Part shown: positions 8,065 to 14,268 of the stretch, in pieces
How positions within the stretch are numbered: position 1 is the first letter of the stretch
Layout of the letters: each line of letters opens with the position of its first letter
Program-made: the position numbers and the translations under genes
Notes under the pieces: model-generated
What the model was told of the DNA's origin: nothing
Databases searched by the model: none
Seen by the model: the letters and a program-made list of their open reading frames with translations, nothing else
Assembly: GCA_964608735.1 (NCBI GenBank)
Contig: CAZSPL010000079.1
Coordinates: 1 to 15,026 of the forward strand
DNA length: 15,026 nt
Source: CAZSPL01 sp964608735
Lineage (GTDB): Bacteria; JAJVIF01; JAPKYR01; CAZSPL01
Direction: 5' to 3'

Positions 8065-9330
8065 CTACGCGCCGGACCGTACCGATTCTATCTTGCTGTC
8101 TATATCCTCGTCTTCCGGCTGCACGAGGCCGAGAACTTCCCAGAGGCTCAGCACTTTCTTGAGTTCCCTTACGAGATTCTCGTTGATGTAATATGTCACG
8201 GGCCACCGAAGCCCGAGCTTGTTCGCGAGTTCCTTGCCCTCATCCGCGGGAAGCACCGACGGCCTGTGAGCGTAGCCAAGCTTCGATGCCGCGCTGTGGG
8301 CCAGCCAGATCACGCCGCTCACCGGGTCGGGATGCTCGTCATCCTTCCACGGCGAATGATGCCGCCCTATCGCCATGCACAGCTCTTCGGACAAGCCCCA
8401 CATCTTGCCGAGAACGCCGCCGAGAACCTGGTGGTTGAAACCGTAGAGGCTCTCCTCGCATTCGCAAAGCGGGCGCTGTTCCTTGACGCTCATCCGAAGC
8501 GCGTCCGACAAACCCATCCGGTCTATCGCCATCATCACCAGCAGACCGATATCATGAAGGATCGACGCCGACGCGACCAGGTCGGGGTCGGCGTTGCGCG
8601 CGCCGTGAGCGAGATGCTTCGCCACGAGGCTTACCGCCGCCGAATGACGCCACAGAAGGTTGGCCGTGAGGTCTTCAACCGGGTCGGGGTCGATCATGGA
8701 GTCGAACGATTCGCGAAGGCTTATCGCGCGGATGCTGTCGAATCCGAGGAGCGCGACGGCATGCTGTATCGAGTCGACCTTGCTGCCAAGCGAATAGAAT
8801 ACCGAGTTGACACGCCTGAGTATCTTGCCCGCGAGCAGCGGGTCCGACTGAACGACTTTCGCGATGTCCCGGGCGTTGGTTCGAGGGGACGACAGAAGCG
8901 GAACAAGGTTGAGGGTCGCGCGCGGAAGGGGCGGAAGGTCGGTCAACTTCGAGGCGATGATCTCGGCGTATTCATCCTCGAGGGCCGTGAGAATCATGTG
9001 CTTGTTGCGGCCCGGTTCGAGAATCCCGGTCTCTTCCTCTTCAACCGCTGCTTCATCCACGTCATCATCGGCTGCTTCCGCGCCTTCGCCATCGGCTGAA
9101 AGTTCATCCGCCACTGACGCCACGCCGTCGGATATCGCCTCCACCGGCGCTCGTGCGGGCGCGGGGAATGCATTTCCCCTCACGAACTGCCGGGGCCTGT
9201 TCGCGATGATGCCCCAGAGGATTAGTCCGAATACTACTGCCGCAGGTATGATGATTAAATGCATCGGCAATGCGTCAACCGCCTCAATTCTGGTATTAAT
9301 ATTATCCATTTCAATACGCCATCTGGGCAT
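8065..9330 (-). CDS. Membrane-anchored HDOD domain protein
   Basis: A 421-residue protein from the longest start. One transmembrane segment (about 24-43) is followed by a basic NRPRQFVRG patch, which by the positive-inside rule puts the rest in the cytoplasm. Residues about 64-100 are an Ala/Asp/Glu-rich linker. The HDOD domain covers about 128-325: LPPLPRATLNLV, DIAKVVQSDPLLAGKILRRVNS, IQHAVALLGFDSIRAISL and the HD pair His259-Asp260 in SILHDIGLL, then GRHHSPW. HDOD proteins are HD-related, often catalytically inactive domains tied to signalling, cell cycle and motility control; no EAL, GGDEF or receiver domain is attached. The start is unresolved: ATG 9330 and ATG 9309 both lack a Shine-Dalgarno. 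9309 drops two arginines and would suit an outside N-terminus better. The gene converges with the hybrid kinase (51-nt gap) and no terminator is visible between them. Confidence 0.88.
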   Translation of the reverse strand: MPRWRIEMDNINTRIEAVDALPMHLIIIPAAVVFGLILWGIIANRPRQFVRGNAFPAPARAPVEAISDGVASVADELSADGEGAEAADDDVDEAAVEEEETGILEPGRNKHMILTALEDEYAEIIASKLTDLPPLPRATLNLVPLLSSPRTNARDIAKVVQSDPLLAGKILRRVNSVFYSLGSKVDSIQHAVALLGFDSIRAISLRESFDSMIDPDPVEDLTANLLWRHSAAVSLVAKHLAHGARNADPDLVASASILHDIGLLVMMAIDRMGLSDALRMSVKEQRPLCECEESLYGFNHQVLGGVLGKMWGLSEELCMAIGRHHSPWKDDEHPDPVSGVIWLAHSAASKLGYAHRPSVLPADEGKELANKLGLRWPVTYYINENLVRELKKVLSLWEVLGLVQPEDEDIDSKIESVRSGA

Positions 9331-9388
9331 AAATCTGCATTTTTTCGGGCTTGTTCCCGGCTTTTGCCAGACCTTAACCGGATTTAAT

Positions 9389-9418
9389 TTGACTTGAAGC
9401 CAGTTTGTGCGATTTAAT
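9389..9418 (+). promoter_or_regulatory. Candidate sigma-70-type promoter of the cytochrome gene
   Basis: TTGACT (9389-9394) and TTTAAT (9413-9418), spacing 18, each one mismatch from consensus, about 58 nt before the cytochrome ATG in the 145-bp divergent spacer. The octamer GATTTAAT is repeated 30 bp apart (9381 and 9411). The Shine-Dalgarno of the gene is GGAGGAGG just before ATG 9476. Confidence 0.5.
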
Positions 9419-9475
9419 GTTCACTGTTATCGTCCTATGCTTTTTCAGGATTGACACTCATCGGAGGAGGTTGCC

Positions 9476-10606
9476 ATGAAACGGTTGACATTTGCGGCTA
9501 TCCTGTTATGTGCGATGTTCGCGCTATGGATTCTTGCCTGCGGTACGCCCCCCGCTGATAACGGCGCTGCGGCGGCAGACGAGAAACCGGTTGCCACGGG
9601 TGTCGATGAGTACGCCTGCATGGCGGATTCATTCTTCCAGAACAGCCTGCACTTCACCACCCAGGGCATGCGAACCTGGTACGACGCCGAGGACGGCTTC
9701 GGCAAGATAACCGAAATCAAGTACGATGATACCGGGTGCAAGACCTGCCACGTTAAAAATTGCGATGTATGCCACGGCGTACAGGGCGAATCCGGCATGG
9801 AATTCACCCTGGCGAAATCGGCGGACATGCAGACATGCCTTCCCTGCCACTCGCGCGAGCAGGCCGGGATGAGTATCGATGAAGCCGCCGGGAAACCGGA
9901 TGTCCACTTCGCCGCGGGATTCGAATGCGTCAGTTGTCATACATCGCAGGAAGTCCACGGCAACGGCACCCTCCCCAACTCCATGCGCGATATCGGTTAC
10001 CTTATGGCGGCATGCAAAAACTGCCACGAGGGACAGGATCCCGACGCACCGGTATATCTCGCCACCACCAAATCTCATACCGTCCATGGCGAGAAGCTGG
10101 ACTGCGCCGCATGCCACGTCTCAAACACCATGGCATGCTACAACTGCCACTTCAGTAAATTCATGGAGACCGGCGAGAAGAAGGGCAACTACCTGCCGAA
10201 CAAGAGTTGGATGATGCTCATCAACTACGACGGTAAGGTCACATCGGCGACAGTCATGACCCTCGTATTCAAGAACAAGACGTTCGAAACTTTCGGCCCC
10301 TATTACACCCACTCCATCATGGGCAAAGGGCACGATTGCGCCGAATGCCACAACAATGCAGCCGTACAGATGATGAAGGACGGCAAGAAGGTCCCGGTGG
10401 CGACATTCGAAAACGGCGCCGTGAAATTCTGGGACGGCATTATCCCGGTCAAGGCCGGCATGATAGAGAATCTCTTCCTCGACAAGGATGCCGAGGGTAA
10501 ATGGATACCACTCGAAAACGCCGAGCCCCCGCTAACCCAGTTCGCATGTTACGGCACCGAGCTTACAGACGAACAGATGACGAAGTTGCAGATGTCGATG
10601 GGATAA
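9476..10606 (+). CDS. Octaheme c-type cytochrome lipoprotein
   Basis: A 376-residue exported electron-transfer or redox protein. The signal peptide ends in ILAC, lipidated Cys22, so it is anchored to a membrane facing the periplasm or outside. Eight CxxCH haem-attachment motifs are present: CKTCH 88, CDVCH 96, CLPCH 121, CVSCH 151, CKNCH 180, CAACH 210, CYNCH 221 and CAECH 288. Two closely spaced pairs occur (88/96 and 210/221). After the last haem there are about 85 residues with none. Two further cysteines, Cys48 and Cys358, are outside any haem motif. Possible distal ligands include His59, His161, His201, His204 and His279. Known octahaem families include tetrathionate reductase (Otr), hydroxylamine oxidoreductase and nitrite reductase types; I cannot place this one, and it is shorter than those. 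No partner quinol oxidase, porin or haem-maturation gene is in the window. It is monocistronic, between its own promoter and terminator. Confidence 0.92.
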   Translation: MKRLTFAAILLCAMFALWILACGTPPADNGAAAADEKPVATGVDEYACMADSFFQNSLHFTTQGMRTWYDAEDGFGKITEIKYDDTGCKTCHVKNCDVCHGVQGESGMEFTLAKSADMQTCLPCHSREQAGMSIDEAAGKPDVHFAAGFECVSCHTSQEVHGNGTLPNSMRDIGYLMAACKNCHEGQDPDAPVYLATTKSHTVHGEKLDCAACHVSNTMACYNCHFSKFMETGEKKGNYLPNKSWMMLINYDGKVTSATVMTLVFKNKTFETFGPYYTHSIMGKGHDCAECHNNAAVQMMKDGKKVPVATFENGAVKFWDGIIPVKAGMIENLFLDKDAEGKWIPLENAEPPLTQFACYGTELTDEQMTKLQMSMG

Positions 10607-10633
10607 AGTCGATATCAGCCTTGTAATCAACAC

Positions 10634-10661
10634 GCCCCGTGCAACGTCGCGGGGCTTTTTC
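10634..10661 (+). terminator. Intrinsic terminator of the cytochrome gene
   Basis: GCCCCGTG pairs with CGCGGGGC (8 bp with one G-T pair, loop CAACGT) and is followed by TTTTTC, 28 nt after the cytochrome stop codon. It isolates the cytochrome from the lipoprotein gene that follows. Confidence 0.88.
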
Positions 10662-10684
10662 TTTCGGAACAAAATCATTTCCTT

Positions 10685-10693
10685 TGCTATAAT
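10685..10693 (+). promoter_or_regulatory. Extended -10 promoter of the propeller lipoprotein gene
   Basis: TGCTATAAT is a perfect extended -10 element 26 bp before the ATG at 10719. There is no good -35 hexamer, which an extended -10 can make up for. The predicted leader is only about 20 nt and holds the Shine-Dalgarno GGGGAGGT. Confidence 0.65.
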
Positions 10694-10718
10694 CTGAAAA
10701 AAACCGGGGAGGTCAGAC

Positions 10719-13697
10719 ATGAGATATTCAATCTTCGCAATTATTTCCCTCATCCTTCTTATCGGATGCTCCGGTTCGGGCGGAAATCCCGTCGCCCCCG
10801 GCGAGCCGCCGGAAGTCCTCCTTCAAACCGGTTCGAGAACCGGGCATATGCTCTGGGGCCAATGGGAAATCGATATCGACACACTGAACATCTCGGCGAC
10901 CGCCGCGGCGGCACGTAATGCCGATGCCCATTACGATGTTACCCAGATGATAGTTCCCCCCGCATGCAATAACTGCGTTGCGGTCCAAGTAAATTCCTTC
11001 GACCCGGTTACGCGAATAATGGATATGGATATAACGCTGACGAACCCCTACCCAGTATCCGGCTACGATGTCCGCGGCATCCTTTTCACCGATGCCGCCG
11101 GGCACATGCTTCGGAATCCCGATGCCTGGACCAAGCTCTATGACCCCCCCGGGGGCGGAACACTCAACCCGTTCATCGCATTCGCCAAAGATGATATCGG
11201 ACACATGTTCGCCGGAAGCTCCCAGCATACTGAAAACTACCGGGTTTATATCCCCTCGCCGCCGCAGTATCAGTCCATCGCGTTCGCCGTCGACGCATCC
11301 TGGCCCGGACACTGCGCCGAGCCGTACGATATCGACAACTTCGTCCAGCACGATGTGCTCTATGACCTGCCCGGAAGCCAGTCGTCAATCCGCGTGCTGG
11401 TGGCTGACTGGCAGGACGACGTATCCAAAGTCACTATCGTCATCCCCGAAATCACCGGCGAAGGATTTACCCAGATGTATCACATCAACGGCCCGTACTG
11501 GGGACTCGACCTCTTCAATGCGGCGGCCGCCCCGCAGGGGGACTACGAAGCACGCATCATCGCCGAATCCCCCAATGCCGGAAATATCGTGCTTTATGAT
11601 TATGTATATATCACCGTCACAAACGCCCTTACCCCGGGTATCGCCGGGGTACAGCCCGACGGCGCGAACCCCGGCACCAGTATCCCCGGTTTCACGGTTT
11701 ACGGGACAGGTTTCCAGGGCCCGAACGCGCAGGTCAAGCTCACCCATCCCGGAAGCCCGGAAATAATAGGCGAAAATGTTATAGTCGAAAGCGCGAACAC
11801 AATAAGCTGCAATGTCGATATACCCCTGCAGGTACAGCCAGGGATGTATGACGTGGAAGTCACCAACGACTGCGGCACGTCCGGCATCGGCAACGATGTG
11901 TTCGAAGTATTCATGCATGCACCGGACAATATCCACGACGTCACCCCGCCGTGGCTGAATTTCTCGCCCGAGGATATCGCATACTCCAACGGCATGGCGT
12001 TCGTCGCCGCGGGACGCAACGGCCTTCATATCTTCAGCGTGGTGAATCCCTTCAAGCCCGTGTGGCTCGGTAAGGTGGCGACATCCGGCGACGCCGTCTC
12101 TGTCGCGGCCGACATCAACTACGCCTATGTCGCATCGTCCGCCGCGGGCCTGCAGATAATCGATGTGACCCCGCCCGAATCCGCGCACATCCTGAAAACC
12201 GTCCCCACCGGCGATACGACCATCAATGTCTCGGTAGTTGGAACCTATGCATACGTTACCGACGAATCGAGCAAGCTGCACATAATCGATATCGACCCCC
12301 CCGCCGACGCATCCATCATCAAAACCGTCGACCTGTCCGGCGATGCGGCCGCCCTCGCTGTCGACGGCGGCTATGCGTATGTCCTTACCGATTATTCCTC
12401 CAACGACCTCCAGATAATCGATATCTCGTCCCCCTTATCAGCGGCTGTCGTTAAAACAATAACTGCATCGGGGAAAGGCATAGCGGTTGACAACGGATAT
12501 GCCTACATCATCCAGAGCGCCGGCGCGAATAATTTCAAGGTCTACGATGTCGATCCGCCCTCCACGGCGGCAATTGTTTCGAGCACCACCACGGGAAGCG
12601 GCTATGACATCGCCGTATCAGGGAGCTACTGCTTCGTCGCTGCCACCGGCAGCGGGCTCGTGGTGGTCAATGTGGTTACCCCCGCCGACCCAAAAGCAAC
12701 CAATAACGTGCTCACCCCTTACGCGAAAGCCGTCACCATCGATAATGACATTGCATATGTCGCCGACTCCGATGCGGGGCTGTTCGTTGTGGATGTTGCC
12801 TCCCCCTCGTTCGCCTCGGTTTTAAGCGAGGTCAGTACTCCCGGGTACACCCAATGCGTCACTATCGAAAAGAATAACCTCTACTGCTGCATCGATAACG
12901 GCGGCGTGCTTGTTTATAACATTGCTTCCCCGGAAATCCCCAGCCTCATAAAGAGAATCACTACACTCGCGCCAGGTGGCCCCGCCGCCGCAATCGCCGT
13001 GGATGCCATCGACGATTTCGCCTATGTCGCCACCGATGAATCGACCATCGCGACCATCTTCTACCCCTGGCCCGATGATCCATACCAACTGTACAGCTTC
13101 GATATGGGGGAAGACATCTTCGATGTATTCTGCACGCCCGGTTATGTATATTGCGCCGCCGATGACACCGGCCTTTTCGTACTCGATGTCAGCCTCCCAG
13201 AATCCCCGTTCGTCGCCAAATCGGTCACGCTTCCCGGTGAATATTATGGTATTTATGCGGAAGGCGGCTATGCATATGTGGCTGATTACTACGAGCAGCT
13301 GCGAATAGTCGATATCGACCCGCTCCCCTCGGCATATCTATACAACTCCGTTCCCACCACGTATGAATCCTACGATGTCGTTGTCGACGGCGGCTACGCA
13401 TATGTCGCGAGCTCTACCGGCGGACTCGATGTCATCGATGTCGACCCGCCCGGTTCCGCATTCGTGGCTAAAAACCTCGATGATTACGACGCGATGGATG
13501 TCGCCAAAATGGGCAACTATATCTTCATCGCCGCGAAGAGCGACGGTTTGTGGGTTGTAAATGCCGCCAATCCCGCCGACGCCACCACTTACGACATCGT
13601 CCCGACCGTCTACAGCGCCTATGGAGTTGCCACCGTCGCGGGCTACGCCTACGTCGCCGACGAAACCGGCGGATTGCGAATCTTCAAGTTGTGGTGA
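10719..13697 (+). CDS. Surface lipoprotein: shared N-terminal module, IPT/TIG domain and about 14 LVIVD-type propeller blades
   Basis: An exported 992-residue lipoprotein with lipobox LIGC (Cys17). Residues about 40-300 carry the module shared with the genes at 1-996 and 2051-5422: MDMDITLTNPYPVSGYDVRG near 101-120, LNPFIAFAKDD at 149, IAFAVDASW at 187 and CAEPYDI at 199. This copy also has PPACNNC (80-86). Residues about 307-400 look like an IPT/TIG Ig-like fold (PGIAGVQPDGANPGTS...YGTGF). From about 416 to the end come units of about 41 residues with the pattern GYAYVA...GL.IIDV.PP..A.....V, typical of LVIVD repeats (PF08309). I count 13 complete units plus a final half, LRIFKLW. The unit near 755-800 is the most divergent. 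About 14 blades would suit two seven-bladed propellers closed by the half-unit. It ends in tandem stops TGA TAA. Binding or scaffolding at the cell surface is inference; no catalytic motif is seen. Confidence 0.88.
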   Translation: MRYSIFAIISLILLIGCSGSGGNPVAPGEPPEVLLQTGSRTGHMLWGQWEIDIDTLNISATAAAARNADAHYDVTQMIVPPACNNCVAVQVNSFDPVTRIMDMDITLTNPYPVSGYDVRGILFTDAAGHMLRNPDAWTKLYDPPGGGTLNPFIAFAKDDIGHMFAGSSQHTENYRVYIPSPPQYQSIAFAVDASWPGHCAEPYDIDNFVQHDVLYDLPGSQSSIRVLVADWQDDVSKVTIVIPEITGEGFTQMYHINGPYWGLDLFNAAAAPQGDYEARIIAESPNAGNIVLYDYVYITVTNALTPGIAGVQPDGANPGTSIPGFTVYGTGFQGPNAQVKLTHPGSPEIIGENVIVESANTISCNVDIPLQVQPGMYDVEVTNDCGTSGIGNDVFEVFMHAPDNIHDVTPPWLNFSPEDIAYSNGMAFVAAGRNGLHIFSVVNPFKPVWLGKVATSGDAVSVAADINYAYVASSAAGLQIIDVTPPESAHILKTVPTGDTTINVSVVGTYAYVTDESSKLHIIDIDPPADASIIKTVDLSGDAAALAVDGGYAYVLTDYSSNDLQIIDISSPLSAAVVKTITASGKGIAVDNGYAYIIQSAGANNFKVYDVDPPSTAAIVSSTTTGSGYDIAVSGSYCFVAATGSGLVVVNVVTPADPKATNNVLTPYAKAVTIDNDIAYVADSDAGLFVVDVASPSFASVLSEVSTPGYTQCVTIEKNNLYCCIDNGGVLVYNIASPEIPSLIKRITTLAPGGPAAAIAVDAIDDFAYVATDESTIATIFYPWPDDPYQLYSFDMGEDIFDVFCTPGYVYCAADDTGLFVLDVSLPESPFVAKSVTLPGEYYGIYAEGGYAYVADYYEQLRIVDIDPLPSAYLYNSVPTTYESYDVVVDGGYAYVASSTGGLDVIDVDPPGSAFVAKNLDDYDAMDVAKMGNYIFIAAKSDGLWVVNAANPADATTYDIVPTVYSAYGVATVAGYAYVADETGGLRIFKLW

Positions 13698-13769
13698 TAA
13701 ATTAATCAACAGTTTCCAACTAAATAGCCGGTCAACACAATTACCTACGCATAACATCCTGCCCCGTAG

Positions 13770-13790
13770 GGGCGAACCTTGTGTTCGCCC
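13770..13790. repeat. Palindromic hairpin GGGCGAAC-CTTGT-GTTCGCCC
   Basis: An 8-bp perfect stem with a 5-nt loop, 72 nt after the propeller lipoprotein gene and followed by TTT. It shares the central CCTTGTG with the CACACCCTTGTG repeats in this window and looks like a related member of the same class of intergenic palindromes. It might also act as a weak terminator; the short T-run makes that uncertain. Confidence 0.55.
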
Positions 13791-13850
13791 TTTCTATCCC
13801 CACATTAAAATTATTTACTAAGGGGAGCATGATATAGTTGCCATCCATTA

Positions 13851-13882
13851 TGATGTTTCGGCACACCCTTGTGCCGAAACCA
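13851..13882 (+). repeat. Palindromic repeat, intact copy (core CACACCCTTGTG)
   Basis: TTTCGGCACA (13856-13865) pairs with TGTGCCGAAA (13870-13879), a perfect 10-bp stem with loop CCCT. The 32-nt unit matches 1041-1072 at 27 positions and, in inverse orientation, 13888-13915 at 23 of 28 positions. Confidence 0.75.
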
Positions 13883-13887
13883 AGGAG

Positions 13888-13915
13888 TATCGGGGCAAGG
13901 GTGTCCCGATACATC
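13888..13915 (-). repeat. Palindromic repeat, inverted diverged copy with compensatory changes
   Basis: TATCGGGGCA (13888-13897) pairs with TGTCCCGATA (13902-13911), 10 pairs with one G-T, loop AGGG. Against the inverse of 13852-13879 it has five differences in 28. Four of these are two paired swaps that keep the stem (T-A to A-T and C-G to G-C), and the fifth gives the G-T pair. Confidence 0.7.
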
Positions 13916-13923
13916 GGGTTTTT
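13905..13923 (+). terminator. Terminator-like hairpin overlapping the inverted repeat copy
   Basis: CCCGA pairs with TCGGG around loop TACA and is followed by five T. The stem is short. Its left arm is also the right arm of the larger hairpin at 13888-13911, so the two folds exclude each other. It could end transcription of the propeller lipoprotein gene about 210 nt after its stop. Confidence 0.4.
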
Positions 13924-13987
13924 ACTTTCGCTATTGTCTACTATTTCGCGCTCCCCTTAGTAATTGTCCTCTTTTCTCATCAACCCC

Positions 13988-14016
13988 TTGACAACCCCCC
14001 TAAACCAAAGTAAATT
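13988..14016 (+). promoter_or_regulatory. Candidate promoter of the last lipoprotein gene
   Basis: A perfect -35 TTGACA (13988-13993) stands 17 bp before TAAATT (14011-14016), which matches four of six -10 positions. If used, transcription starts near 14023 and leaves a leader of about 245 nt before ATG 14269. Confidence 0.45.
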
Positions 14017-14033
14017 TTCATTTGGAGGTTTTG

Positions 14034-14072
14034 ATGTTCGGGACGGGCATCCCGTTTGAGATAAAGGTTTGA
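14034..14072 (+). CDS. Possible 12-residue leader peptide
   Basis: ATG 14034 has GGAGG five bases upstream (14024-14028), as good a ribosome site as those of the real genes here. It opens a 12-codon frame reading MFGTGIPFEIKV, ending at TGA 14070-14072. It would be the first frame on a transcript from the promoter at 13988. It may be a leader peptide, a remnant of a longer gene, or chance. A short hairpin CGGGA/TCCCG lies inside it. Confidence 0.25.
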   Translation: MFGTGIPFEIKV

Positions 14073-14268
14073 AATATTCAAGGGGGGCGACGCGTCGGTG
14101 GAGTGCTGTTCTTGATGTGCGAGGCATTTGAAGGGTGTTTTATCTGAGCGTGGCATTAGTGAAGCGTCTCGATTGTTAAGGGAATACTTAGCTGCGAACG
14201 TAATGCAGCAGCCATGATAGGGGGATTCATGGAGAGGGTCGAAAAAATAAGAAAAGGGAGAGCTTAAA
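14073..14268 (+). other. Long leader or decayed region before the last gene
   Basis: About 195 bases without a convincing gene. It contains the 10-bp palindrome CGACGCGTCG (14088-14097) and a weak hairpin GCTGC/GCAGC (14191-14209). One 36-codon open stretch after an in-frame TGA includes GISEASRLLREYLAANVMQQ and ends at 14216; it has no start signal and I recognise no family. A second short frame starting at ATG 14229 stops at 14265-14267, one base before the ATG of the next gene. No known RNA family is recognisable by eye. Confidence 0.3.

Larger units (their letters stand above)
13818..13960. mobile_element. Small MITE-like element with terminal inverted repeats
   Basis: TTACTAAGGGGAGC at 13815-13828 is repeated in exact inverse at 13950-13963. 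Weaker matching continues inward (9 of the next 14 positions agree), giving an imperfect repeat of about 28 bp at each end. If CTAAGG...CCTTAG are the true ends, the element is 143 bp and flanked by TA on both sides, as for insertions of the IS630/Tc1-mariner type. It encodes no protein and contains two large hairpins. A chance 14-bp inverted pair this close is unlikely. The transposase family is a guess. Confidence 0.5.

Noticed and set aside
9346..9359. CGGG/CCCG hairpin upstream of the HDOD gene as a terminator or regulator.
   Set aside because: The stem is only four pairs and there is no T-run on the downstream side for either strand.
5514..9419. The 10-mer CGATTTAATG occurs upstream of both the kinase (5514) and the cytochrome (9410), suggesting co-regulation.
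   Set aside because: Many 10-mers are expected to occur twice by chance in 15 kb. Part of it is just a -10-like TTTAAT, so two copies are not evidence of a regulon.
13815..13963. The repeats in the last spacer as a CRISPR array.
   Set aside because: There are only two inverted, diverged copies, no regular spacers and no cas genes.
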